Below, one piece after another: positions 25,701 to 34,445 of a stretch of 64,000 nucleotides of DNA (position 1 is its first letter; each line of letters opens with the position of its first letter). The DNA is taken from contig NZ_CP017781.1 of the NCBI RefSeq assembly GCF_001856665.1, positions 248,001 to 312,000 on the forward strand, in the 5' to 3' direction. The position numbers were made by a program, and so were the translations under genes. The notes below the pieces were generated by a model, which was not told where the DNA came from, searched no databases, and saw nothing but the letters and a program-made list of their open reading frames with translations. The stretch is from Rhodobacter xanthinilyticus. Its GTDB lineage: Bacteria; Pseudomonadota; Alphaproteobacteria; Rhodobacterales; Rhodobacteraceae.

Positions 25701-27254
25701 CGCCGGCGGCGTGTCATCGCCCATCGAGGCGACCGCTTCCTTGCCGTCCTCGGCCATCGGCGCGAGGATCTGCTCGAGCTCCTCGACCGAATAGCCCGCC
25801 GCGATCTGACGGCGGCGCAGATCGGCGCCCGCGTGGATCGCCTTTTCCGGCACATCGCGCATCAGCGCGTTCAGATCGACGACCTTCTCGACCCATTCGC
25901 CGAAGGGCTGGCTGTTGGCGAGCCGGTCCTTGATGTCCTTGTCGTGGTAGAGCTTGCCCTCGCGCATATCGACCGCGATCATCTGCCCCGGCCCGAGCGC
26001 GCCCTTCTCGATCACGTTCATCTCGTCGACCGGCACCATGCCGACCTCCGAGCCCGCGATCAGCATGCCCTCGCCGGTGATCACATAGCGCATCGGGCGC
26101 AGGCCGTTGCGGTCAAGCCCGCCGCAGACCCATTTGCCATCGGTCATCGCCAGCGCCGCCGGGCCGTCCCAAGGCTCCATCACCGAGTTGCAATAGGCAT
26201 ACATGTCCTGCCACGCCTTCGGCATGTCGGTGGTGGCCTTCGACCAGGCCTCCGGCACCAGCATCGTCTTGGTCATCGGCGCCGAGCGGCCCGAGCGCAC
26301 CATCACCTCGAACACCGCATCGAGCGCGCCACTGTCCGACGCGCCGGCCGGGATGATCGGCTTGATGTCCTCGGCCGCCTCGCCGAAGGTGTTCGACGCC
26401 ATCCGGATCTCGTGGCTCTTCATCCAGTTGATGTTGCCCTTGATCGTGTTGATCTCGCCGTTATGCGCGAGCATCCGGAACGGCTGCGCCAGCCACCATT
26501 GCGGGAAGGTGTTGGTCGAATAGCGCTGGTGATAGATCGCGAAGGCGCTCTCGAAGCGCTTGTCCTTCAGGTCGGGGTAGAATTCCGCGACCTGCTCGGC
26601 CAGCATCATCCCCTTGTAGATGATCGAGCGCGTCGACAGCGAGCAGATGTAGAGCCCCGCGATCTGCGCCGCGATCGCGGCTTTCTCGATCCGGCGGCGG
26701 ATGATGTAGAGCTCGCGCTCGAATTGCTCGTCGTCGATGTCCTTCTCACAGCGGATCAGGATCTGCTCGATCTCGGGGCGCGTCGCATTGGCCTTCTCGC
26801 CGAGCACCTCGGTATTCACCGGCACATGGCGCCAGCCATAGATGTAATGCCCCATGCGGAGCACTTCGCTCTCCACGATCGTGCGGCAGCGCTCCTGCGC
26901 GCCGAAATCGGTGCGCGGCAGGAAGATCTGCCCGACGGCGACCTTCTTCTCCATGTCCGGCTCATGGCCGGTGCGGCGGATCTGGTCGTAGAAGAACGGC
27001 ACCGGGATCTGCACATGGATCCCCGCGCCATCGCCGGTCTTGCCATCGGCATCGACCGCGCCGCGGTGCCAGATCGCCTTCAGCGCCTCGATCCCGTTCT
27101 CGACGACCTTGCGCGAGGCCTTGCCGTCGATCGACACCACCAGACCCACCCCGCAGGAGGATTTCTCGTCGTCCATCTTGAACAGCGAGTTCTCGTCCAT
27201 CCACTTGCGCTTGGCTTCCTCGGCGGCAACCCAGGCTTCATCATATTTCGTCAT
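22716..27254 (-). CDS. gltB: Glutamate synthase large subunit
   Basis: GltB forms the alpha subunit of NADPH-dependent GOGAT: it releases ammonia from glutamine and adds it to 2-oxoglutarate to give glutamate. The 1512 residues are full length. The first 33 residues are a propeptide; cleavage would expose Cys34 in CGVGLVVSIDG, the glutaminase nucleophile. Next come the central domain, the FMN domain (PPHHDIYSIEDLAQLI, SGHNGGTGASPATS), the Fe-S cluster cysteines in CIMVRQCQSNTCPVGVC and the C-terminal G-x-G-x-G beta-helix. It is the last gene of gltD-hypothetical-gltB. Confidence 0.98.
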   Translation of the reverse strand: MTKYDEAWVAAEEAKRKWMDENSLFKMDDEKSSCGVGLVVSIDGKASRKVVENGIEALKAIWHRGAVDADGKTGDGAGIHVQIPVPFFYDQIRRTGHEPDMEKKVAVGQIFLPRTDFGAQERCRTIVESEVLRMGHYIYGWRHVPVNTEVLGEKANATRPEIEQILIRCEKDIDDEQFERELYIIRRRIEKAAIAAQIAGLYICSLSTRSIIYKGMMLAEQVAEFYPDLKDKRFESAFAIYHQRYSTNTFPQWWLAQPFRMLAHNGEINTIKGNINWMKSHEIRMASNTFGEAAEDIKPIIPAGASDSGALDAVFEVMVRSGRSAPMTKTMLVPEAWSKATTDMPKAWQDMYAYCNSVMEPWDGPAALAMTDGKWVCGGLDRNGLRPMRYVITGEGMLIAGSEVGMVPVDEMNVIEKGALGPGQMIAVDMREGKLYHDKDIKDRLANSQPFGEWVEKVVDLNALMRDVPEKAIHAGADLRRRQIAAGYSVEELEQILAPMAEDGKEAVASMGDDTPPAVLSKQYRPLSHFFRQNFSQVTNPPIDSLRESRVMSLKTRFGNLKNVLDEDSSQTEILILESPFIANAEYEQMMKQFGATVTVIDCTFPAGADQEALREGLERIRAEAEDAVRSGALHLVLSDEAQGPEKIAMPMILATSAVHSWLTRKGLRTFTSINVRAAECIDSHYFAVLIGSGATTVNPYLAQDSIADRIERGLLEGSLVDNMRRYRDAIDAGLLKIMSKMGISIISSYRGGLNFEAVGLSRAMVAEYFPGMHSRISGIGLHGIQHKLEEVHAKGWKGGQDVLPIGGFYKSRRTGEKHAWEAQTMHLLQSACDRASYDLWKQYSAMMRANPPIHIRDLLDVKVLGKPVPIEEVESITSIRKRFVTPGMSLGALSPEAHKLLNVAMNRIGAKSDSGEGGEDPAHFVPEPNGDNPSAKIKQVASGRFGVTAEYLNHCEELEIKVAQGAKPGEGGQLPGMKVTDLIARLRHATKGVTLISPPPHHDIYSIEDLAQLIYDLKQINPRCKVTVKLVASSGVGTIAAGVAKAKADIILISGHNGGTGASPATSIKYAGLPWEMGLTEAHQVLAMNKLRDRVTLRTDGGLRTGRDIVMAAMMGAEEYGIGTAALIAMGCIMVRQCQSNTCPVGVCTQDPALRAKFTGSADKVVNLITFYAQEVREILASIGARSMDEIIGRADLLTQVSRGSAFLDDLDLNPLLITVDGWDKIVYDRSKPRNYVPDTLDAEIIKDGHRFFEEGEKMQLSYAVRNTLRTIGTRASSHIVKNFGMRNALQPDHLTVKLTGSCGQSLGAFAAPGLKIEVSGDANDYVAKGLSGGIIVVRPPMASPLVASENTIIGNTVLYGATDGYLFAAGRAGERFAVRNSGAKVVVEGCGSNGCEYMTGGVAVILGRIGANFGAGMTGGMAYLYDPEGLAEDYMNLESLVTCGLGHSHWEHQLKGLIERHAKETGSRKAADILQNWEAERANFLQVCPKEMLAHLPFPLTDEPAAMPAE

Positions 27255-27266
27255 GTCAGTGCCTCC

Positions 27267-27980
27267 TCAGAGAGTGGGTCGAATGTCGGGCGACAGGCCG
27301 GTCATCAGCATGTCGCAATCATATTTCGGTTTGTCCTCGCCGAAGTCCGCGTCGCCGGGGAAGGCGAAACTCACCGGCCCGTCGAAGGTCGAGGTCTTGT
27401 CGCCATAGGCGTTCTCGAAGGCCTCGGTATCGGAGAAGAACAGCCGCAGCTCGCGGCTGATGTATTGGCGACCGGAGCGGCGCGAGACGAGGTTGCCCGC
27501 GCCGTCCTCGGTGGTCAGATCAAAGGCGATACGCTCCAGCGCCACCCCGTCGATCACCACGCTCTCGCCGGTCAGACGGTCGGAGCCGATGTTGCGCCGT
27601 ACCTCGCCGAAGTTCGTGCGGGTGATGAAGTCATATTCATCCACCCCCTCGGCCAAGAGCGCGCTGAACGAGGCATGATCGGCCGAGCCCGCCTCATCGA
27701 GCTGATCGATCTCGCCGGTGTCGGGCGCGAAACTCTCGACCCAACGCGTCTCGTCATCGATCTGCGAGATGAAATAGACCCCCTGGCCATCGGCATAGGC
27801 GATCGTGCGCAGCCCGGGCGCATCGCCCGCGCAACGGTAATGGTTCGAGACCTGACAATTGTGCATCTGCACCGTCATCTCGAGCTCACAGCCCGGCGGC
27901 GGGGTGAAGCCCCCCGCGCAGGCGAGACCCGGGGCCAAAAGCCCCCCGATCATCGCCCAGGTCGCCAAAGATGCACGCAC
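27267..27980 (-). CDS. Exported hypothetical protein between gltD and gltB
   Basis: A 237-residue protein starting at a GTG (AAGGG seven bases upstream). Residues 1-22 form a clear Sec signal (ATWAMIGGLLAPGLACAGG) with A-C-A-G at the cleavage site. The mature part is acidic with four Cys near its start (CELEM, HNCQVSNHYRCAG) and one near its end (KYDCDML), suggesting disulfides in the periplasm. I do not recognise the family. It is 12 bases from gltB and 30 from gltD, in the same direction, so it is co-transcribed. A periplasmic protein between two cytoplasmic GOGAT subunits is odd, and its role is unknown. Confidence 0.85.
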   Translation of the reverse strand: MRASLATWAMIGGLLAPGLACAGGFTPPPGCELEMTVQMHNCQVSNHYRCAGDAPGLRTIAYADGQGVYFISQIDDETRWVESFAPDTGEIDQLDEAGSADHASFSALLAEGVDEYDFITRTNFGEVRRNIGSDRLTGESVVIDGVALERIAFDLTTEDGAGNLVSRRSGRQYISRELRLFFSDTEAFENAYGDKTSTFDGPVSFAFPGDADFGEDKPKYDCDMLMTGLSPDIRPTL

Positions 27981-28010
27981 CCTGATACCCTTCCGTTGGC
28001 CCGGCCGCGC

Positions 28011-29444
28011 TTATTGCGCCGCCACCGAAGCCGTCGCATCGAGGAATTTCACGATCTCGTCGGCGGCTTCGCGCCCGTCACGGATCGCCCAGACCACGAG
28101 GCTCGCGCCCCGCACGATGTCGCCCACCGCGAAAACGCCGGGCAGGCTGGTCATATGGGTCTTGAAATCGGCCTTGATCGTGCCCCAGCGGGTCACGTCC
28201 AGCCCCTCGACGCCCCAGAGCTTGGGCAGATCCTCGGGCTCGAAGCCGAGCGCCTTGATCACCATCTCGGCGGGCTCCTCATAGATCCCGCCCTCGATCG
28301 GCTCGGGCGCCTGACGGCCCGTCGCATCGGGCTGGCCGAGCTTCATGCGCTGCACCGTGACCGAGGCCACCGGGTTGCCCGAAAAGCCCTTCGGCGCCGC
28401 CATCCAGACGAATTCGACGCCCTCTTCCTCGGCGTTCTGCACCTCGCGCTGCGAGCCGGGCATGTTGGCGCGGTCGCGGCGATAGAGGCATTTCACCGAT
28501 TTCGCGCCCTGACGGATCGCCGTGCGCACACAGTCCATCGCCGTGTCGCCGCCGCCGATGACGACCACGTTCTTGCCCTCGGCATTATAGGTGCCGTCGG
28601 TGAACTCGGGCACATCGTCGCCGAAGCTGAGCTTGTTCGAGACGGTGAGGTAATCGATCGCGCGGATGATCCCCTCGGCGTCCGCACCCGGGTCGCGCAG
28701 GTCGCGCGTCTTGTAGACGCCCGTCGCGATCAGCACCGCATCATGCTTGCCGCGGATCGCGTCGAAGGAGATATCCTCGCCGACCTTGCAGTTCATCACG
28801 AATTCGACGCCGCCCTCTTCGAGCTGCTTGATCCGCGCCATGACGACATCTTTCTCGAGCTTGAAGCCCGGGATCCCGTAGGTCAGCAGACCGCCGGCGC
28901 GGTCGTAACGGTCATAGACGGTGACCTGCAGCCCCGCGCGCCGCGCCGCATCCGCCGCCGCAAGGCCCCCCGGGCCCGCGCCGATGATGCCGATCGACTC
29001 GGCGCGCTCGACGCCCGGCTTGACCGGCTTCACCCAGCCCATGTCCCAGGCGGTATCGGTGATGTATTTCTCGATCGCGCCGATCGTGACCGTGCCGTGG
29101 CCCGATTGCTCGATGACGCAATTGCCCTCGCACAGACGGTCCTGCGGGCAGATCCGGCCGCAGATCTCGGGGAAGGTGTTGGTGGCCTGGCTGATCGCAT
29201 AGGCCTCCTCGAGGCGGCCCTCGGCGGTCAGCCGCAGCCAGTCGGGGATGTTGTTGTGCAGCGGGCAATGCGAATGGCAATAGGGCACCCCGCATTGCGA
29301 GCAGCGCGAGGCCTGCTCGGCCGCTTTCGCATCGGCGAATTCGCGATAGATCTCGTGGAAGTCATGGGAGCGCACGCTCGCGTCGCGCTTCTCGGGAGTC
29401 TCCTTCGCCGTCTTGACGAATTTGAGCATACGTTGCTGGGCCAT
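28011..29444 (-). CDS. gltD: Glutamate synthase small subunit
   Basis: GltD is the FAD-containing beta subunit that takes electrons from NADPH and passes them to GltB through Fe-S clusters. The 477 residues start with two Cys groups (CSQCGVPYCHSHC and CGRICPQDRLCEGNC) that bind 4Fe-4S clusters. Then come the FAD loop GAGPGGLAAAD, the second nucleotide-binding loop VIGGGDTAMDCV, and ALGFEPEDL with VFAVGDIVRGASL near the C-terminus. It is the first gene of the operon; about 160 bases separate it from uppP. Confidence 0.98.
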   Translation of the reverse strand: MAQQRMLKFVKTAKETPEKRDASVRSHDFHEIYREFADAKAAEQASRCSQCGVPYCHSHCPLHNNIPDWLRLTAEGRLEEAYAISQATNTFPEICGRICPQDRLCEGNCVIEQSGHGTVTIGAIEKYITDTAWDMGWVKPVKPGVERAESIGIIGAGPGGLAAADAARRAGLQVTVYDRYDRAGGLLTYGIPGFKLEKDVVMARIKQLEEGGVEFVMNCKVGEDISFDAIRGKHDAVLIATGVYKTRDLRDPGADAEGIIRAIDYLTVSNKLSFGDDVPEFTDGTYNAEGKNVVVIGGGDTAMDCVRTAIRQGAKSVKCLYRRDRANMPGSQREVQNAEEEGVEFVWMAAPKGFSGNPVASVTVQRMKLGQPDATGRQAPEPIEGGIYEEPAEMVIKALGFEPEDLPKLWGVEGLDVTRWGTIKADFKTHMTSLPGVFAVGDIVRGASLVVWAIRDGREAADEIVKFLDATASVAAQ

Positions 29445-29606
29445 GGCTGCGCCTCCCTGACGGAAATGGGTCTGGGCGCAGTTCTAAACCGGGTCGAAAA
29501 GGAATAAAAGTCAGCAATGGTGACCTAAAACCGGAAAATATGCGACCGAAGCGCACATGTAGCGCCTCGGAGCGCCGATTTTAGGTAACACGAGCTGACC
29601 TTTCGG

Positions 29607-30407
29607 TCAGAAACCCAACAATAGCGCGCCCAAAGCCAGGCTGCCGACGATGATTCGCCACCAGCCGAAGAGCCCGTAGCCATGCCGGCTGACGAAGCCA
29701 AGCAGCCCCCGCACCACGAAAATCGCCGCGAGGAAGGCCGCCACGAAGCCGATCGCGATCAGATTCATGTCATCCCAGCTCAGCAGATCGCGGCTCTTGT
29801 AGAGATCATAGGCGAAAGCCCCCGCCATCGTCGGCATGGAGAGGAAGAAGCTGAACTCCGCCGCCGCGCGTTTCGACACGCCCATCACCATCGCGCCGAC
29901 AATCGTCGAGCCCGAGCGCGACACGCCCGGGATCATCGCGAGACATTGGAAGAGGCCGATCTTGAACGCCGTGCCGAGCGAGAGCGCCTGCGCATCATCG
30001 ACCCGCACCGGCAGGTCGAGCTTGTCGACCCAGACGAGGATGATCCCGCCGAGGATCAGCATCACCGCGATCAGCATCGGCGTCTCGAAGAGCACCTGCT
30101 TGATGATGTCATGTGCCGCGACGCCGATCGCCACCGCCGGCAGGAAGGCGAGCAGAACCGAGCCGATGAACCGCCGCGCCGCCGGATCATGCGGCGCCGA
30201 GGCGAAGACATGCACGAGCCGCCCCGCATAGACCCCGAGGATCGCGAGGATCGCGCCGAGCTGGATCACCACCTCGAAGGTCTTGCCCGTCGAGTTGAAG
30301 CCAAGAAAATGACCGGCCAACAGGATGTGGCCGGTCGAGGAAACGGGGATGAACTCGGTGAGCCCTTCGAGCAGACCGAGGATCGCCGCGATCAGGCTCT
30401 GGCTCAT
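29607..30407 (-). CDS. uppP: Undecaprenyl-diphosphatase (BacA type)
   Basis: UppP removes a phosphate from undecaprenyl diphosphate in the inner membrane, recycling the lipid carrier used for peptidoglycan and many surface glycans. The 266 residues contain several hydrophobic helices and both signature motifs: [17 protein letters not shown] at about 11-27 and [10 protein letters not shown] at about 170. The start overlaps the stop of the gene upstream by ATGA, so the two are coupled. ATG 30407 is preferred over the GTG one codon earlier for that reason. Confidence 0.96.
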   Translation of the reverse strand: MSQSLIAAILGLLEGLTEFIPVSSTGHILLAGHFLGFNSTGKTFEVVIQLGAILAILGVYAGRLVHVFASAPHDPAARRFIGSVLLAFLPAVAIGVAAHDIIKQVLFETPMLIAVMLILGGIILVWVDKLDLPVRVDDAQALSLGTAFKIGLFQCLAMIPGVSRSGSTIVGAMVMGVSKRAAAEFSFFLSMPTMAGAFAYDLYKSRDLLSWDDMNLIAIGFVAAFLAAIFVVRGLLGFVSRHGYGLFGWWRIIVGSLALGALLLGF

Positions 30408-31393
30408 CACGACGACTTGCGCAGGTTCTTCGCCGAAGCCTTGATCGCGTCATATTGCCCGTCGGGCCGGAACGGCCAGAGGTAATCGGGCAGCACCGCG
30501 CCCATCGGCGTCGGTTTGATGCCGAGATCGGCGAAGGTCTTGGCGCCCTCGGAGACGACATTGTCGCGCTTGAGGTTGGCGATCTGGTCATTGGTCAGGA
30601 TCTTGTTGGTGATCAGCCCGCCGGTCAGCATCTGCACCGCATCGCCCGCCGTCGCGATCGCGCCCGCGACAAAGCCCGGCAGCGAGATCACATAGCGGTG
30701 GCGGTTGATGATCTTGAGCATCCGCTCCATCAGGCCCTTGAACGTGTCGACATCGGGGCCGCCGAGCTCATAGATGCCCTGCGCCTTGCCCTCGGCGCCG
30801 AGCACCGCGGCCTTGGCCACGTCATCGACCCAGACGGGCTGGAATTTCGTCGCGCCGCCGAAGATCGGCAGCACGGGCCCGAATTTCACCATCGCGGCGA
30901 ATTTGTTGAAGAACTGATCCTCGGTGCCGAAGATCACCGAGGGGCGCAGGATCATCGCCGAGGGGAAGTATTTGAGCACCCCCGCCTCGCCCGCGGCCTT
31001 GGTCTTGGCGTAATCGCTGTCGGCCGCCGCATCCGCGCCGATCGCCGAGATCTGCACGAGCGATTTGACGCCTTCCTTGGCGGCGATTCGCGCGATCAGG
31101 GTGGCGCCCTCGGCCTGCACCGCCTGGAAGCGGTTGGCGCCCTGCGGCACCAGGATGCCCACGCAGTTGATCACCGCATCGGCGCCCTTCATCGCGGCGC
31201 GCACGCTGATATGATCGCGGATGTTGCACAGAACGGGCTCGACCTGCCCCACGGCGCCGTAGGTTTTCACGAAGAGCGCCTCGTTCGGGCGGCGGACGGC
31301 GACGCGCACGCGCCAGCCCTCTTTCGCCATGCGTCGCGCGATATACCGCCCGACAAACCCAGAACCGCCGTAGATCGTGACCAGCTTCGACAT
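30407..31393 (-). CDS. NDUFA9-like NAD(P)-binding protein
   Basis: A 328-residue atypical short-chain dehydrogenase. It begins [22 protein letters not shown], with the G-G-S-G-F-V-G nucleotide-binding loop at about 9-15, and has [25 protein letters not shown] and [15 protein letters not shown], typical of the complex I NDUFA9 family in alphaproteobacteria. In mitochondria that protein is an accessory subunit of NADH dehydrogenase; whether the bacterial form joins complex I is not settled. No nuo genes are nearby. It is coupled to uppP by a four-base overlap. Confidence 0.9.
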   Translation of the reverse strand: MSKLVTIYGGSGFVGRYIARRMAKEGWRVRVAVRRPNEALFVKTYGAVGQVEPVLCNIRDHISVRAAMKGADAVINCVGILVPQGANRFQAVQAEGATLIARIAAKEGVKSLVQISAIGADAAADSDYAKTKAAGEAGVLKYFPSAMILRPSVIFGTEDQFFNKFAAMVKFGPVLPIFGGATKFQPVWVDDVAKAAVLGAEGKAQGIYELGGPDVDTFKGLMERMLKIINRHRYVISLPGFVAGAIATAGDAVQMLTGGLITNKILTNDQIANLKRDNVVSEGAKTFADLGIKPTPMGAVLPDYLWPFRPDGQYDAIKASAKNLRKSS

Positions 31394-31562
31394 GGGCTGA
31401 GGCCTCTCCGTTTCAATTCGTCGCACCCTGATTAGCGCCAAGCCCCTATTCAAACAAGGCCCTAGGGCGCCTCGGCGGGCCGGAAATCGAGAAGATGCGA
31501 AAATCTTGCGATGCCCCGTTGACAGCCCCCGCCGGCCCGGATACATCGCCCCCACATCACCG

Positions 31563-31647
31563 GCCCAGGTGGCGGAATTGGTAGACGCGCACGGTTCAGG
31601 TCCGTGTGCCGCAAGGCGTGGAGGTTCGAGTCCTCTTCTGGGCACCA
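31563..31647 (+). tRNA. tRNA-Leu (anticodon CAG)
   Basis: An 85-base class II tRNA with CCA encoded. The acceptor stem GCCCAGG pairs with TCTGGGC (one G-T). Anticodon stem CACGG/CCGTG encloses TTCAGGT, giving anticodon CAG (reads CTG, leucine). The long variable arm TGCCGCAAGGCG is as expected. Confidence 0.95.
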
Positions 31648-31669
31648 ACTCCCTCGGGAGTTTCGCAAG

Positions 31670-31693
31670 ACCCTCGCTCCGGCGAGGGTTTTT
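31670..31693 (+). terminator. Terminator after tRNA-Leu
   Basis: CCCTCGC, loop TCCG, GCGAGGG, then five T residues (31689-31693), 23 bases beyond the tRNA end. A smaller hairpin (AACTCC/GGAGTT) precedes it. Confidence 0.85.
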
Positions 31694-31807
31694 CGTTTTC
31701 CGCCCCCCGCTGGCCCTCGGCCAAGGCTTGCCGGCCCGGCGCGGCCCCTGTGGCAAAGCCCGCCCAAACCGCTTATATCTCGCGGCGAAAGACCGAAAGG
31801 ATCCGGC

Positions 31808-32422
31808 GTGGCCATTCATCTGCATCGCAACGACCTGCCCGAGGGCCTCGATCTCGGGCCCATCGTCGCCATCGACACCGAGACCATGGGCCTCGATCCG
31901 CGCCGCGACCGGCTCTGCCTCGTGCAGCTCTCGGCGGGCGACGGCTCGGCCCATCTCGTGCAGATCGCCCGCGGCCAGACCGAGGCGCCGCGCCTGTGCC
32001 GGTTGCTCGCCGATCCGGGCACCGAAAAGCTCTTCCATTTCGCCCGATTCGATATCGCCGCGCTCTACAACGCCTTCGGGGTGGTCACCGCGCCGGTCTT
32101 CTGCACCAAGATCGCCTCGAAGATGGTGCGCACCTATACCGACCGGCAGGGGCTGAAATATCTCCTGCAAGAGCTCGTCGGCGTCGATATCTCGAAACAG
32201 CAGCAGACCTCGGATTGGGGCGCGCCCGAGCTGACCCAGGCGCAGCTCGACTATGCCGCCTCCGATGTGCTGTATCTCCACAAGCTGCGCGCGGTTCTGG
32301 CCGAGCGGCTGGCGCGCGAGGGGCGCACCGATCTGGCGCAGGCCTGCTTCGATTTCCTGCCCACCCGGGCGCGGCTCGATCTGCTCGGCTGGGAGGAGCC
32401 AAATGACATCTTCCACCACTGA
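31808..32422 (+). CDS. rnd: Ribonuclease D, short form
   Basis: A 3'-5' exoribonuclease of the DEDDy group, acting on tRNA 3' ends in the family. At 204 residues it has the exonuclease domain only and lacks the HRDC domain of the longer E. coli enzyme, which is common in alphaproteobacteria. The four acidic positions are visible: D23 and E25 in IDTETMGLD, HFARFDIAAL, and DYAASDVLYL with the tyrosine. The GTG at 31808 has AAAGGA upstream. Its end overlaps the kdsD start by 20 bases, so it is the first gene of the rnd-kdsD-lptC-lptA-lptB run. Confidence 0.92.
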   Translation: MAIHLHRNDLPEGLDLGPIVAIDTETMGLDPRRDRLCLVQLSAGDGSAHLVQIARGQTEAPRLCRLLADPGTEKLFHFARFDIAALYNAFGVVTAPVFCTKIASKMVRTYTDRQGLKYLLQELVGVDISKQQQTSDWGAPELTQAQLDYAASDVLYLHKLRAVLAERLAREGRTDLAQACFDFLPTRARLDLLGWEEPNDIFHH

Positions 32423-33359
32423 ATACCTCGCCACCGCCCGGCGCGTCATCGCCGACGAGATCGAGGGGCTGCGCCAGCTCTCCGAGACGCTCGACGCGGG
32501 CTTTGGTGCGGCGGTCGAGCTGATCCTCGGCGCCAAGGGGCGGGTGATCGTCTCGGGCATGGGAAAATCGGGCCATATCGGGCGCAAGATCGCGGCGACA
32601 CTGGCCTCGACCGGCACGCCCGCGCAATTCGTCCACCCCGCCGAGGCGAGCCATGGCGATCTCGGCATGGTCACCGCGGCCGATGTCGCGCTCGTGCTCT
32701 CCAATTCCGGCGAGACGCCGGAGCTTGCCGATCTCATCGCCCATACAAGGCGCTTCGCGATCCCGCTGATCGGCGTCGCCTCGCGCCCCGAGTCGACGCT
32801 GCTACGCCAGGCCGATGTCGCGCTCGTGCTGCCGCGCGCGCCCGAGGCCTGCGGCTCGGGCATCGTGCCGACCACCTCGACGACGATGACGCTCGCGCTC
32901 GGCGATGCGCTGGCGATCGCGCTGATGGAACATCGCAAGTTCACCCCCGAACATTTCCGCGCCTTCCATCCGGGCGGCAAACTCGGCGCGCGGCTCGCCA
33001 AGGTCGGCGATCTGATGCATGCCGAGCTGCCGCTCGTGCCCGAGACCGCGCCGATGTCCGAGGCGCTTCTCGAGATCTCGCGCAAGGGCTTTGGCGTCGT
33101 CGGCGTGACCGATGCCACCGGCGCGCTCACCGGCATCATCACCGACGGCGATCTACGCCGCCACATGGACGGCCTTCTGACCCATACCGCGGCCGAGGTG
33201 ATGACCCGCGCGCCGCGCACCATCGGCCCCGGGGCGCTGGCCGAGGCCGCCGTCGCGCTGATGAACGATCGCAAGATCACCTGCCTTTTCGTGCTGGACG
33301 GCGCGCGCCCGGTCGGCATCTTGCATATCCACGATCTTCTGCGCGCCGGGGTGGCCTGA
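32403..33359 (+). CDS. kdsD: Arabinose-5-phosphate isomerase, KdsD type (copy 2)
   Basis: It makes arabinose-5-phosphate for Kdo, part of the LPS core. The 318 residues have an SIS domain (GRVIVSGMGKSGHIGRKI, HPAEASHGDLG, LSNSGETPEL, GSGIVPTTSTT) and two CBS domains ending GILHIHDLLRAGVA. The last eleven residues (HIHDLLRAGVA) are identical to copy 1 at 17951-18922, and the two proteins are clearly paralogues. Its position directly before lptC, as in E. coli, marks it as the LPS copy. The start overlaps rnd by 20 bases and the stop overlaps lptC (TGATG). Confidence 0.94.
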   Translation: MTSSTTEYLATARRVIADEIEGLRQLSETLDAGFGAAVELILGAKGRVIVSGMGKSGHIGRKIAATLASTGTPAQFVHPAEASHGDLGMVTAADVALVLSNSGETPELADLIAHTRRFAIPLIGVASRPESTLLRQADVALVLPRAPEACGSGIVPTTSTTMTLALGDALAIALMEHRKFTPEHFRAFHPGGKLGARLAKVGDLMHAELPLVPETAPMSEALLEISRKGFGVVGVTDATGALTGIITDGDLRRHMDGLLTHTAAEVMTRAPRTIGPGALAEAAVALMNDRKITCLFVLDGARPVGILHIHDLLRAGVA

Positions 33360-33955
33360 TGCATTACGACAACCGCCATTCGATGCTGGTGGCCTGGGCC
33401 AAGGTCGCCCTGCCGCTGAGCGCGCTGGCGCTTCTGTCGGTGCTGTTTCTCTTCTCCGGCAAGGCCGACCCGGAGATGGCCCAGCTTTACGCCAAGGTCG
33501 ATGTCGCCGAGCTCGCGCGCGAGCAGCGCATGACCGCGCCGGAATATTCGGGCATGACCGAGGATGGCGCGGCGCTCACCGTGACCGCGGCCGCCGCCCG
33601 CCCCGATACCGATGGCGCGGGCGCCTCCGCCGCCGATCTGAAGGCGAAACTCGAGACGCCGGGCGGCTTCACCGCCGATCTCGCCGCGAAGGCGGGGCGT
33701 ATCGACCCGGGCTCGGGCGCGATCGTGCTCAGCGATCAGGTCACCGTGCAGACCTCCTCGGGCTACCGGCTCGCGACGACGAAGCTCGAGGTCGCGACCG
33801 ACCGCACCGCGCTGACCGCGCCCGAGCCCGTGCGCGCCGAGGGGCCCTTCGGCACGATCACCGCCGATCAGATGCGCCTTGGCACCTCCGAGAGCGGCGC
33901 GCAGGATCTGGTTTTCAACGGCCACGTTCGGCTGCTATATCAGCCGCAAGAGTGA
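33359..33955 (+). CDS. lptC: LPS export protein LptC
   Basis: LptC is anchored in the inner membrane and takes LPS from the LptB2FG transporter to pass it to LptA. The 198 residues have one N-terminal membrane helix (about 14-33, KVALPLSALALLSVLFLFSG) and a periplasmic beta-jellyroll with the late strand MRLGTSESGAQDLVFNGHVRLLY. Sequence conservation is usually low in this family, so position helps: it lies between kdsD and lptA, with start and stop overlapping or close to both. Confidence 0.9.
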   Translation: MHYDNRHSMLVAWAKVALPLSALALLSVLFLFSGKADPEMAQLYAKVDVAELAREQRMTAPEYSGMTEDGAALTVTAAAARPDTDGAGASAADLKAKLETPGGFTADLAAKAGRIDPGSGAIVLSDQVTVQTSSGYRLATTKLEVATDRTALTAPEPVRAEGPFGTITADQMRLGTSESGAQDLVFNGHVRLLYQPQE

Positions 33956-33962
33956 GGTAATC

Positions 33963-34445
33963 ATGGCGCTTCCGTCCCGCCTTCTGGCCGTTTTCCTGAT
34001 GCTTGCGCCGCTGCCCGCCAGCGCGCAGCAGGTGGCCTTCGCCGGCCTGCGCGCCGATACCGCCGCCGCGGTCGAGGTCTCGGCCGACAGCCTCACGGTC
34101 AACCAGGCCGATGGCACCGCCGTCTTCACCGGCAATGTGGTGATCTCGCAAGGCGACATGCGCCTGAAGGCCGCCACCGTCGAGGTCGAATATGGCGCCG
34201 ACCGCACCAGGATCGCCCGGCTCCATGCCTCGGGCGGGGTGATGCTCGCCTCCGCCACCGAGGCCGCCGAGGCGCGCGAGGCGGTCTATGAGGTCACCTC
34301 CGGCCAGCTCGTGATGACCGGCGATGTCTTGATGACCCAGGGCGAGAATGTCATGTCCGGCCAGAAACTCGCCGTCGATCTGAAGACCGGTACCGGCCAG
34401 ATGGACGGCCGCGTGCGCACGATCTTGCAGCCGGGAGCCAACTGA
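33963..34445 (+). CDS. lptA: LPS transport periplasmic protein LptA
   Basis: LptA forms the periplasmic bridge that carries LPS to the outer membrane. The 160 residues begin with a signal peptide (RLLAVFLMLAPLPASAQQ) and follow with repeated beta-strands of the OstA/LptA type: VSADSLTVNQADGTAVFTGNVVISQGDMRL, ARLHASGGVML, SGQLVMTGDVLMTQGENVMSG. GTGAGG precedes the ATG at 33963. Its stop overlaps the lptB start (TGATG). Confidence 0.93.
   Translation: MALPSRLLAVFLMLAPLPASAQQVAFAGLRADTAAAVEVSADSLTVNQADGTAVFTGNVVISQGDMRLKAATVEVEYGADRTRIARLHASGGVMLASATEAAEAREAVYEVTSGQLVMTGDVLMTQGENVMSGQKLAVDLKTGTGQMDGRVRTILQPGAN

Noticed and set aside
22764-29507. A 2247-codon open frame on the plus strand
   Set aside because: It lies wholly opposite gltB, the hypothetical gene and gltD, is full of Arg, His, Asp and Ala as expected of a GC-rich antisense frame, and shows no family motif.
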